From Trachythela sp. YZ-2020 (lineage: Eukaryota; Cnidaria; Anthozoa; Malacalcyonacea; Clavulariidae): a stretch of 64,000 bases of DNA. Made by a program: the position numbers and the translations under genes. Below are positions 44,130-55,000 of the stretch, piece after piece. The stretch's first letter is position 1; the number at the start of each line of letters is the position of its first letter. The stretch is from positions 992,001 to 1,056,000 of the forward strand of contig JADLSH010000190.1 of assembly GCA_016169945.1 (NCBI GenBank). Reading direction: 5' to 3'. The notes beneath the pieces are model-generated. The model did not search any database and had not been told where the DNA came from. It saw only the letters and a program-made list of their open reading frames with translations.

Positions 44130-47100
44130 ATGAATTCTCTTCAAAAACTAGGGAATTTTTGCAGTTCTATAGCTCGAAGGACTAGACAAATACCCCAGTT
44201 TAGTGTTAAAAATGTTCGCGCTGCTTCCTACTTGTCAGGTTTGCCTGAAACACACGAAATGCTTCGACAAACGTGTCGATATTTTGCAGACAACGAGCTC
44301 GTTCCCGTTGCTGGAAAGTTGGATAAAGAATCACTTTACCCTAAAGAACAGGTATCAAATCTATAGATTTATGGATATAGTTTTGTTGGGTGACTTCCAT
44401 ATTAATGTATCAGAATTAATACCATAGTTAATATTAACTATGGAATTAATACCGATTAATGATATATCAAAATTCAGCTTTTGTGCACAGCTAGGGTTAG
44501 CAACTTGGCCACTAAAAAGCCCTAATAGCTGTACCCTGAAAATGTTTGCATGTTTCATTCACACAATGTTTGTAGTAAAAGAATGACGGCAGTCATATTG
44601 TCGACTTTCTATGTACGTTATATGCACCTATTTTTAACAATTTTGTCATTTGACAGGTGAAAAAGCTCGGGGAACTAGGAATGATGGCCATAACAGTCCC
44701 AGAATCCCTAGGAGGTGCAGAACTTGATAATCTCGGATATGCCATCGCAATGGAGGAAGTCAGTCGTGGGTGTGCTTCAACTGGCTGTATAATGAGCGTA
44801 AATAATGTAAAGCTCTTTCATTTAATTTCTCAGATTTTTGTCAGGATAATGGATTTTGCCTCAGTCACGTGAGAAGACTTCTGTAGTAACACTGGACCAA
44901 TAGTGGATGAGCCTTACTGGACCTCTAGGGAGAACAGTTTAGAACTGATAGAACTATTCAGTATAAATGAGCTAGGGTAGATCATTTTTAGTTTGGAATG
45001 GCAGAGCACAAGTTCAAGCCTGTAAATTTGATAATTTCCCCATCTCTGTGTTTTAAGTCTCTATACTTAAAGCCAATCATGACATTTGGAACGGACGAAC
45101 AGAAAGAGAAATGGATCAGACCTTTTGTAACAGGAGAAAAAGTTGGATGTTTTGCCCTCAGTGAACCAGGTGATTTGAAAATACCGAACTTGCAATAATC
45201 AATGAGAAAAATCGGATCTGAAATCAGTACTGTGTCCTATCAACTTATTTGAAAATATCCTAGATAATGGAAGTGATGCTGGTGCCGCGAAAACAAACGC
45301 AAAAGATCAAGGTGACCATTGGTTGTTGAATGGTACAAAAAGCTGGATTACCAGTGGATATGAATCTGAAGCTGGTGTGGTAAGATTTGGTTTTAAAAGT
45401 GCTTAAATACATCTATGTAGAATGGCTTGATTTATACTAGTGAAATCCGTCTGGAAAAGATATGTGGCAGACGGATTACAGTATCTGTCAAGACAAACGA
45501 TTTGTGTAGTTCATCTACTGGTACTTAGACTAACTTGCTTGCATGTGTAGTGTCTCTTGACGGTTGATCAATCTAGTGTAAAATGCTATTTATGTTTTAT
45601 TTTAGGTTTTTGCAACAACAGACCGTGCACAAAAACATAAAGTAAATATTGGTATTTGTCATTTACACACGAAACTTAACTCATTTTACTTTGCAATGAC
45701 GTAGAATATTGCCAACAATACTCGATCTTCCTTATCATTTCAGGGCATCAGTTGTTTTATATTTCCAAAACCGGTTGAAGGACTTTCGTTAGGAGCAAAA
45801 GAAAGTAAACTTGGTATCAAGGCGTCATCAACATGTAACTTAATTTTTGAAGATTGTGTTCTACCTAAAGAAAATATACTGGGAGAACTTGGGATGGGAT
45901 TCAAAATTGCAATGGTACTAGGCTACTTGAACTACTAGACACTGGCTAAATGCTTTAATATGGTAAACATTCTAATGATAGAAGCAATGAGCCATTGAGT
46001 AATGTAATATTAAGTAGTTGATTTAATATATCTTTCTACTACTAGATGACTTTGGATTGTGGTAGGATAGGAATCGCATCTCAAGCTTTGGGTATCTCAC
46101 AGGTAACTAACTGAGCTAACTTTATCTATTTATACTGGATACCTCTACCAGTTCTAAACTGTTCTCCCTGCAGACATTTCTTATTGGCCTATTACAAGTA
46201 TTACTCTTCTTACATGGGACTGAAGCGAAAGTATTCTCAATGCGACTTCTGCCCACTCAGGTGAACTCCATGAGTGAAAAGAAGTCAACGCCTGTCTCTG
46301 TGGGTTCAGAGCGGTTTTCCGGTTTCTCCCACAGTTGAAGTTGGAGGGTGGGTTAGGTAAAGCACTACAGTAATTTAAGTAGCTGTGGCTGGTGCTGTTG
46401 CCCTAGTTGTTGGGCTAAATAAAAAAAAAGTGAAAGCACATTCAGAAAACTCCATATTGCAGCAATTGGCAATCAAACCCAACATTTCTAACGTCAAGTT
46501 TCATAATCATATACAGGCTGCATTTGAATGTGCTATAGAATACGCACAGAAAAGAACAGCTTTCAGCAGACCAATCAGTAGCTTACAAGCAATACAGGTA
46601 TGTTTCATATATGCCATGTTGGGAAAAGATATAATCCCTTGAATAATGAAGAAATTTTCTGTGAGGTGTGTTTGAGCTGTGCTCATTTTTTAAACAGTTT
46701 AAGTTAGCAGATATGGAAACACGGATTCAAAGTTCACGGCTGTTGACTTGGCAAGCAGCATACATGATGGACTCAGGACAGAATTATACAAAGGTAATAT
46801 GTGCGCAGTAAATGAACTGCACTGAGTGAAAATCTGAGCCCGGTGAACTATACGAATGTATGCAACTCATACTTTCTGTTCTTCCAACTAGCAAGTAAGA
46901 AAGTACTAAATGTCTAAATTGTTTCATGTGTGATCATTTCTTTACAGGAAGCTGCAATGGCGAAAGTTTCAGCATCAGAGACTGCTACGTTTGTAGCCCA
47001 TCAGGTAAACTCTTCATGATTCTTCCTTCTTTGTAATTGAAAATACACTTTTCCACATCGTACATTGCCTTCGCTATGGCTTTAGAGCATTTTAAGAGCA

Positions 47101-47362
47101 AAGGTGCTCTCCTCTGCAAACCTTTCCTGCTCGGGAATGCTGTGCGGAGCCGCCGGAGGAGAGAGGAAAAGGTGCACTTTTGTATCTACCTATTATTCTT
47201 TCATTATAGTGTATTCAAATTCTCGGTGGAATGGGTTATGTGAACGATATGCCAGCAGAAAGACATTACAGAGATGCAAGAATTACAGAGATTTATGAAG
47301 GAACGAGTGAAGTACAGAGATTGGTTATAGCTGGACGTTTGCTGAAGGAATATAGTCAGTGA
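44130..47362 (+). CDS. ACADS: Short-chain acyl-CoA dehydrogenase, mitochondrial
   Basis: Eleven exons: 44130-44351, 44657-44806, 45058-45169, 45264-45379, 45606-45641, 45744-45914, 46046-46102, 46517-46597, 46698-46793, 46948-47004 and 47210-47362; 416 residues (human 412). The N-terminal 35 residues are basic and hydroxylated (transit peptide). Conserved blocks: [93 protein letters not shown]. The catalytic base is Glu396 in IYEGTSE. It oxidises short-chain acyl-CoAs (C4-C6) with FAD and passes electrons to ETF in mitochondrial beta-oxidation. At the exon 3/4 junction the predicted residue is Asp (EPDNGSDAG) where most family members have Gly, which follows from the only visible splice pair. 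Confidence 0.97.
44873..44975 (+). repeat. SINE tail fragment, ACADS intron 2
   Basis: ttctgtagtaacactggacc, cttactggacctctagggag, actgatagaactattcagta. One tail unit without head. Confidence 0.7.
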
Positions 47363-47909
47363 ATGCTCGTAAAGCACTGATCAGGCTCGTAATATTGTGT
47401 CGAGACTTCAGCTTGGAAATGTACAGCAATAAGATTGTTGACAATAAGATTCTAGCACAGACAATGTTGACAATAAGATTCTAGCACAAAATTTGTTTTT
47501 GGATCCACCAACCTATATGAACAAGTGTTGTGATTGGTTGATTATAACTATGAAACAACACAATTAAACTAAAGAATAAATTTTCTAAAGAACCAGTCAC
47601 AAACACTGATCACTTCTGTTTAAAAAACATGTTCATTTAGGTTGGTATTTACCCAGGTGGTTCAGACACAAATCACGGCAGCTTCTCCTCACGTTCCAGA
47701 TAAGGTATCATATACTTATAGCATACAAATCAAAGTTGCTTATTTTAAACGAAAGACTTCTTGAAGCTGTAATTAGGTAATGAACAAAGTAGACAAAACT
47801 ACACAGTTCCAACAAGCTTCGTTAAGTAATTGTTTATTACATTATATATTGTACATATTTTTTATCATCAATGATATCAATTAATTAATGTATTAATCAA
47901 AGTTTGTAA
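47363..47909. other. ACADS / TXNDC17 3'-3' intergenic region
   Basis: About 547 bp between convergent stop codons. It has an aagaataaattt at about 47571 usable as an ACADS poly(A) signal, a direct repeat of gttgacaataagattctagc at about 47437-47484, and a fragment of the short inverted-repeat family near 47655-47690. I see no further gene. Confidence 0.6.
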
Positions 47910-48724
47910 TTAATCTTCAAAAATCATGTCCACTAAATCTTGTTTCTTGCAGTCATCTGGGCCAAGATGGTTAGCCTACAGTGTATGATAAAAAAATATT
48001 GTTTGTAGCTGGTAAGTTGTAAGGTCATTGGAAGGGGGTGGAGGCAGGCAGTGCAAATTTTTCAGGGTGTGTGAGAACAAATTCTCTGGGGGGTGAGTGA
48101 AATTTTCCAGGGGGTGTTTTGTTATATGATTAGCAGGGGTAATCTACTTACTGTTTTCCACTTGATCAAAGTAGGAATGCCAGTCAATTTAAACTGTGGA
48201 TGTTTCCTAAATTCATTTTCAGGATTCTTCCACCTTAAACAAAGATGTAGAAAGATCAATAAACTGCAAGCGAAATAATCTTTAAATCTCAAACCCATCG
48301 CAACTAACACCACGTACAACATGTACACATTTCGAACATACTCACACAGGTCTGTCGCCAACGTTGCAGGAAATAAATACAGATCTGTCTGGTGCGTTTG
48401 GTAAACTTTTCTTTATGACTGGGTCAGCTGAAAATGTTAAGCACAAACAGTTTGGCACATTCGGATATTCTGATTAGAACTGAAACCATAAAATAAGGGT
48501 GTATTGCAGTTCAAATTGTTAACTTATTAAACTTTACAAATATGTTATAACCATTCTTGAGCCACTTTAACTAAGACCCTACCATCATTGCAATCAGGGC
48601 ACCAGCTATTTCCCGAGGAATCCTTTGAACCTGTGAATAATATATACACATCATTTTGTTCTTTTAAACTATCTAGTTTTGATAAAAGTTCAGAAAGACC
48701 ATTTACATTGACTTGTTCTGGCAT
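47910..48724 (-). CDS. TXNDC17: Thioredoxin domain-containing protein 17 (TRP14)
   Basis: Four exons on the minus strand: 48724-48583, 48427-48346, 48233-48152 and 47975-47910; 123 residues, the same length as human TXNDC17. The diagnostic active site WCPDC is at residues 41-45, preceded by the LFTGSKDSSGNS loop typical of TRP14. Later blocks match too: ADPVIKKSL, VFISCNVGDRP, WKNPENEFRKH, GIPTLIKW. TRP14 is a cytosolic thioredoxin-like disulfide reductase that accepts electrons from thioredoxin reductase. It has no signal peptide. Divergent from ZNHIT2, start codons 171 bp apart. Confidence 0.96.
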
Positions 48725-48895
48725 TTTGTGCTCTATTTATTGTTCTTTTGTTTGACTTTGCCTACGAACAGGTGGTCATGCTTTGAGAAACCATTTTGAG
48801 CATTCCCCCCTGATTTCTATTGTGCTTTTCTAATGGTCAGGGGGGAGCAAGTTAGCAAGTAGTTTGTCCATCGCCGCATCGCGGCAAAATTCAAG
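48725..48895. promoter_or_regulatory. Short bidirectional promoter, TXNDC17 / ZNHIT2
   Basis: Only 171 bp between opposite start codons, so both promoters must overlap or extend into 5' UTRs. It contains an inverted repeat tcccccctga (48804-48813) and tcagggggga (48837-48846). A YY1-like motif caagatggcggg covers the ZNHIT2 start codon (48892-48903). Confidence 0.65.
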
Positions 48896-50295
48896 ATGGC
48901 GGGAGATATACGTTTAAAAGACGATGAAATTAAAGACGAAATTCCTGCATTTACAGACTCTTCTGGTTGTCAGTTGTGTCTTAAAAAGTCTTCCAAATAC
49001 ACTTGCCCTCGATGTAATGTAAAATATTGTTCTCTTGAGTGCTATAGAAGCAGAAAACATGTGCATTGTTCGGAAAACTTTTACAAGGAGTGTGTTATGG
49101 ACGCTCTACAAGGAGACACTGTTGACAACCAAGGAAAACGTAAAATGGTGGAGATGTTAAAACGTTTTCAAGAAGAAGAAACGGAGGAAGGTTTAACTGA
49201 AGATGGGTTAAATTTGGGAGAAAATTTGGAGGAACGGCTAGAAGGCTTGAATTTAGACCAAGATACTGAGAAAATTTGGGAAAAGTTGACACAAGAAGAG
49301 AAGAAAGAATTTCAAAGAGCTGTAGATGATGGATATATTGGGTCACTTGTTGATACATGGATACCATGGTGGATTACTAAGGATATAAGGTGGGTAATAA
49401 TGGGTAAAGATGGATATGTTAGGACACTTGTTGATACATGGGTACCATGATGGATTACTAGGTATAAAAGGTGCGTAATAATGGGTAAAGATGGATATGT
49501 TAGGACACTTGTTGATATATGGGTACCATGGTGTATTAGCAGGGATACAAGGTGGGTAAAAATTAATTCTAATCTCAATGATTTCATTTGTTTTTTAGCT
49601 CGGATGAGCCAATCAAAAGTGAGATGTCTGGTAATCGTACATTACCCAAGCTGCTAAAGAATATCCCACAATTATCATTGCTAATCAAATCAAAGCCACC
49701 AAGTGCTCAAACGAAGTACAATCTAGTGAACATTCTTTATAGCTATGTTTACATCTGTAGATATTACAATGGATGTCATCATGATTTCGTACAAGAAGCT
49801 GTCGACAGGTTATGGAAACTTTCGGCAGTATTGTGCCATACTGTCAACTTTGCTAGTCTAGATGGTGCTCTACGGAGTGCAGTCGAAGCAAGTCAACAAC
49901 ATAAAGAACTCTTTAACTCTGAGGAGTTTTCTCTATCAATTATCAAAGACATTTTATTGCTTTTGAAAGGCAGTGAGATAGATTCAGAAACTCGCTATGT
50001 AGAGTTAGCCCTATCCGATATTCACAGATTAATTGCCAAAGCTATTAAGGTTAGCAAGAGTGCTAGTGAGTTGAAAGACCATGGAAAGTCACTGTGGTTA
50101 GCGAAGAAAAAAATACTGTTTATGTTGAGTTGGTTTTGTGAAAATCAAGAAGAATGTTTAACGTTGGTCCCTTTCCTCCCTGTTGTAAAAGAAGCCATGA
50201 CTCTAGAAGTGAAGCAACTTCAAGAAGAGAGATTAAAGATGCAGAAATCTAGAATGCAAAGGTCTGGCAAAAAATTGATTGAAGAAATAAATTAG
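48896..50295 (+). CDS. ZNHIT2: Zinc finger HIT domain-containing protein 2
   Basis: Two exons, 48896-49389 and 49599-50295; 396 residues (human 403). The HIT-type zinc finger is near the N-terminus: CQLCLKKSSKYTCPRC, YCSLECYRSRKHVHCSE. Matching downstream blocks are WEKLTQEEKKEFQRAVDDG, LVDTWIPWW, then in exon 2 LPKLLKNIPQLSLLIKSKP, YSYVYICRYYNG and KKKILFMLSWFCEN. In animals ZNHIT2 binds the RUVBL1/2 AAA+ proteins with ECD in R2TP-related assembly of the U5 snRNP. The 3' end of exon 1 together with its donor is repeated twice more in the intron (see repeat 49325-49560). Convergent with ALKBH4. Confidence 0.95.
49325..49560 (+). repeat. Three-fold tandem repeat spanning the ZNHIT2 exon 1 donor
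   Basis: The segment gatggatatattgggtcact ... ggatataaggtgggtaataa at the exon end is followed by two further copies in the intron (about 49410-49485 and 49490-49560), with period about 80 bp. Each copy keeps a donor-like site: ataag/gtgggt, aaaag/gtgcgt and acaag/gtgggt. Only the first keeps the frame open to the next exon, as the second copy carries an in-frame stop at 49448. Confidence 0.85.
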
Positions 50296-50439
50296 ACAAT
50301 GGCTAACAATTTAGACTAACATAGCTATAGTTGTGCACTCTTGCAAAATTGTTTCCAGCAAACTAGATGTTTAATTCAACATGTATTTTGTAATACTTGT
50401 CTACATATATTTTATACAATAATTGTACTTGTAGTTAGA

Positions 50440-51645
50440 TTAAGTTGATGTTGGCAATCCATTATATGATGCAGCTAACTCTAAAAGAGGTCTGCCAGTT
50501 TGTCTATATCCCTCTCCAGAGAGAAATTCTGTGGATAGCTCCCTTAACGTGATGGCAATCCGTCGTGATTTGATATCCTCTCGTTTGATTCCATGCATCC
50601 ATGTATGTCTTGCGTCGCCCTTGAGTATTACTACCGAATGTCTAGGCATTGGGACTCTAATTTCGTACAAATGTCCTGAATCAGTTAGTGTAAGAACTGT
50701 GTCTGATAGTAAATTAACTGTCACAAGATGTTCGCCCCAAAGCCATGTGTCGTCAATGTGAGGGTCGATAGATGCCCCAAGTTCAGGGTTATAGTCGAGA
50801 TTGCATAATTCAACAGGGTGAAAAATTTGCAATTGTGGTACATCTTTGTGTATTCTTTTGACAATGAACTGACTAAAATTTGGAAGACCAGTAAAGTTGC
50901 CTGATTTTAGCTTCTTTTTCTTGAAATTTACTTTAGGTCCAAAATCCTATAGAAAGAAAAATATTTGGATTAATATAAGAATATCAGTGGTGCCCGACAC
51001 CCTTAGACAACAAACACCCCCTGCACCCTCCCCCCAAGACTGCTAAGTTTGCTGTGCTGATTTTCGAGCTGATGTGCACATTTTTTTATAATTGAAGTCA
51101 TTTGCACACAATTTGATCTTTCAAGAAAGAGATTTATTAGATAATTGGAGTTTTTCCTCATCTAAATGTGCACATTTTGTCTCATGTGAAATATATGTGC
51201 GCCCATATTTTGGCAAGAAAAATATTCTGTGCGCAGAACTAACAAAGTTAGCAGTTTGTTCCCCCGCATTATTTTGCAGAATGGGGATTTATATTGATTG
51301 GCGGCCCACCTGTTTTTGTCTTCCCGACTGCGAAACCCTCCATGGAAACTTATCAATCTCTTCTACCATAAATTCTTCTTCGTGTTTCGTGATAAAATTC
51401 TCAATTACTGTTATACCAGACACTATATCTTCTATGCAATCATGTTTTGAACAAAATTGTCCAGTATTTTCAGAAAAATGATCTTTAAATACTGTTTTTG
51501 AACACAATTTCTGACATTTAATACAAAACATTAAAGTTTTTAATTTCTTTTCATGGTTTGGATCTAAATCTGTCGATTTTGTAACGTCTTTTTTGCCTTC
51601 ACATAGTAAACAACTTCTTATTCCTGAACAAGCACAATCCGCCAT
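50440..51645 (-). CDS. ALKBH4: AlkB homologue 4, Fe(II)/2-oxoglutarate dioxygenase
   Basis: Two exons on the minus strand, 51645-51310 and 50946-50440; 280 residues (human 302). Start chosen at MADCACSGIRSCLLC, which aligns with the CGCKGIRTCLIC N-terminus of the human protein; an upstream in-frame ATG at 51753 exists. The junction reads VSQSGRQKQ/DFGPKVNFKKKKL, a family hallmark. Iron ligands: the HxD motif H175-x-D177 in SIDPHIDDTWLWGEH and a distal His in RHTWMHGI (about 230). The 2-oxoglutarate-binding Arg lies in SRRIAITLREL. ALKBH4 is reported to act on methylated actin and on 6mA in DNA. Its short spacing to LRWD1 on the other strand suggests a shared promoter. Confidence 0.95.
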
Positions 51646-51750
51646 CTTGGAGCTTCGATAACATCCAGTGAAAGCCGAAAATTGTACATTCTTGCCGCCA
51701 TCTTGAGCTTCGATAACATCCAGTGGAAGCCGAAAATCATTGGGCAAAAG
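51639..51750. promoter_or_regulatory. Two YY1-like motifs in a local duplication at ALKBH4 start
   Basis: The motif ccgccatcttgg (51639-51650, complement ccaagatggcgg) includes the ALKBH4 start codon. A second gccgccatcttgag lies at about 51694-51707. Both are followed by the same gcttcgataacatccagtg (about 51651 and 51708), showing a tandem duplication of about 57 bp. Confidence 0.7.
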
Positions 51751-52015
51751 CAAATACCTTTAATCCTAACCCTAATCGTCACCTAATCCTAACTTAAATC
51801 TCTCCTAATAATCCGTAATCCAAACAAATTAAAAAGCAGGAATCTGCCGACCAATCGTCGATATTTTTTGCAGTTGGCATCAAACTACGAATCGGATACT
51901 ACTTCCTTCAATTCACGAATTTCACGGTCAAATCACGAAAGCAATAGAATCAAAACACGTGCAAAATATAACAACAAAAATGTGAAAAATCATTTACAAA
52001 CTGCCTCTTTGAACA
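51751..52015. promoter_or_regulatory. Remainder of the ALKBH4 / LRWD1 divergent promoter
   Basis: Together with 51646-51750 it forms the 370-bp space between opposite start codons. It contains telomere-like aatcctaaccctaatc at about 51761 and 51786, and is otherwise AT-rich. Confidence 0.55.
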
Positions 52016-55000
52016 ATGGGGCAAACGCTCGGCAAATCGCAGATCGGAGAACTTGAAATTTGCGAAATTACTGGCTGTAAAAGTCTGGGCGAAATTCAGC
52101 AACTCAGGTGAGAAATGATACCGAATTATGACCTTCGTTTGTATTATTTTATGTCCAGTTGAATGGATTAATTGACCTTTTAATAATATAGCTGTAAAAT
52201 TAATAGAATGGGTCTCTTTTTCGATAATGTACCACTGAAAATAGGGTTAGATTTAGGGTTGGGTTAAGGGTTAGATTTAGGGTTAGATTTAGAGTTAGAT
52301 TTAGAGTTAGGATTAGATTTAGGGTTTGGAGTATAAGAAAATTATGGTATTAAACTAAATTATCAATGGTTTGGTGCATGTATTGTTAATGACGAGATAT
52401 TATAACCAGCAAGGAATTTTGGCTGGACATCATCTGGTTCCATATTAAAAATGCAAAACGGTGACATATCAAGAGCATGGAACATTCTTCCTGAGGAACT
52501 CGAACAACAGTCACTAACGTTAATCAGATTGAAATCGCTACTTTATTAATATTACTGTACTGTTATTAATATTAAACTATGATCCTGAAGATCCTCTGAC
52601 TTGGAAATTGACGTAATACTGCTTGTAGTTTTGCTACCCCACTCTCTTGTTCTTCTTAATACCTGTAAAGGCTGTATTATATCAATGTTAACCTATTAAC
52701 TGATGCAAATATGCACCCATATGCACTCTACTTTAGTATTTTACCCCCGTCTAACACCACACAATTTTATTCATCATTGGTAGGGTACTGCCAGTTATTG
52801 GGTTAACAAAACTATCTGCCAGTTTCACTTGTTAATCCATTAGCTTGCAATGCGCCTTACTTTACTATCTTACTCTGTCATAACGCAAGACGATTTTACT
52901 CGTCAGTGGTAGGGTACTGCCAGTTAATTATGGGTTAGTGTAATTATGTATATTTACATGTAATATCATATTTATATAGTATTTTAAAGGGCCCACAGCA
53001 ATTGGTGTATAGTGTTGTGGTGACTCTGCCACTCCTTTATGTGGAAAAATTAAATGAATAAAAAGAACTTGCACTTGTGCATATATAGAGAAAGCAGTAC
53101 ATAATTGTAAGTCTATTTTCACTCTTTTTTCGTGTTTAGCCTTTCTGGATTAAACTTGGTGTCTGTAAATTCTGATGTTTTGAAAAAATTGACAAATCTA
53201 CAAGCCCTGGATGTGTCCAAAAATAAACTGTCTGGATTAAAATTAGAAGGATTTACTTTGAATTCTTTAAAAGAATTAAATTGCTCATCTAATAATCTGG
53301 ATTCAGTTGATGATTTTGTTTTGTTTCCAAATTTGGAAAAAGCTGATGTGTCAGACAATGTGTCTCTTGAGGTTGCCGATCGTTACAAGTTGGTATCGCT
53401 CTTGCCGAAACTTAAAGTGTTAGAGGATAAGGATGTATCGGTAATGCGAGAAGCTGTCAAGAAGTTTGATGGAGCTTTAGCGGCCAAGGTACGGCCTTGT
53501 TTATACCACAGGTTATTGAATTATCAACAGCCTAAGTAGTAAGGTTGTCTTAATCATATATAGGTTGCTCAACTTTGGAGTGCAGTGTTTGAAGAAGCAT
53601 ATAGAAAGTCTGAAAATGAGAGTTACAGAAAGGAATTGGCAAACGAGTTCATTCAGTCATTACAAGTAGGTATTTATTTACAGTTTAACAGGTCATGATA
53701 GAAAAGTGTGTAGTTCTGTTCAAGTTTGTAGTTTGAATAATATCGGTCATTTTCCAGACTGATGTTGTCATTGGCCCAGCAGCCCTAAAGAAATATAGAG
53801 AATTTAAGGTAAATGTCATAATATGTGTAAATTTTGTTGCATTGTGTTGTTGAGGTTTGCTGAAAATTTGTTGCCATTGACTTAATATCAATCAGTTGCT
53901 TGATGATAATTGAAAGCTATTTTATGAATTTCATAGTTAACATTACTTGGGCAAGAACATGCTATAAAACGGAAACAAGAAAAAATAATTGATCTACGTC
54001 CTTCAAAAGTATTAAGATCTTCTCCAGGTATTAACACGTCACTAAAGTATCTAGTATATGTAGGTGATTATAGGGGTAAAATAAATAATTTGTGGGTGCA
54101 TATTTTGGTTGTTCATATATCGAGAAAGTACCTAATTAACATGCATGTAATTGTATGTTTTGCAGAAGTGGAAGAGATTGTATTTCAGTCACAAAATTAC
54201 AAGCCACAATTTAAATCAAAGGTAAAATATGTGTCTTGCTTAGTTTAGCTTAAAACCCTGAAAATCTATTTGTTTTGAATTAAGCCCACATTTGTCAGAA
54301 AGTTATTGTATATATTGCTTAAACAAGCAACTTCCATTCTTTTTGAAAAGGATCTTAACTAATGTAATATTATGTCTCTGCATCTACTAAATTTATCATC
54401 AATGGATATTTTATGTTTTAGAGACCTGGAGTTAATTACGCTCAATCAGAGTATGTGCTTTCTCAACTCCTACAAACTCACTCTCTAAATAACGACCCAA
54501 ATGACAGACGGACACAAGTTTGGGCTTGTGAATTTCAACCTGACCCTATGAATCCAGGTCAGTCACAGAATGATGTATACATCTCTTGCCCGCATTTATA
54601 TCCAGACTAATGATCAGATTAACTATCTTTTGTTTGCCTATGTTTGTCCAGATGGATTATACACATACATACATATAGAACTGTCTCTAGTATAAATTGG
54701 TCCAACTCGTAAGGCAAGTGAGGCACTTTGAAACATTGATAACAGAATTCTTTCCCTAGATAAAACGACGACACTTTGTGCAACCTGTGGTGGTGATGCA
54801 GTGTGTTTTATCGAGTGCAAAACAGGAGAAGTTTCTAAGAAATACAAGCAACCAGGAGATGTGTTTTACTGCCTAGCATGGACTGTATTTCCTGTGAAAG
54901 AAGCCTCGGGTGTTCAATATAGAACTGCTTTAGCTGTTGGTGGCAAGCAATGTGATATCAGAATAATACAGCCAGAAGACTTAGTTTGTTATGATAGTGT

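Noticed and set aside
52240..52335. Telomere or telomere-fusion site
   Set aside because: The ttaggg-like units are highly degenerate, short, and lie inside an LRWD1 intron.
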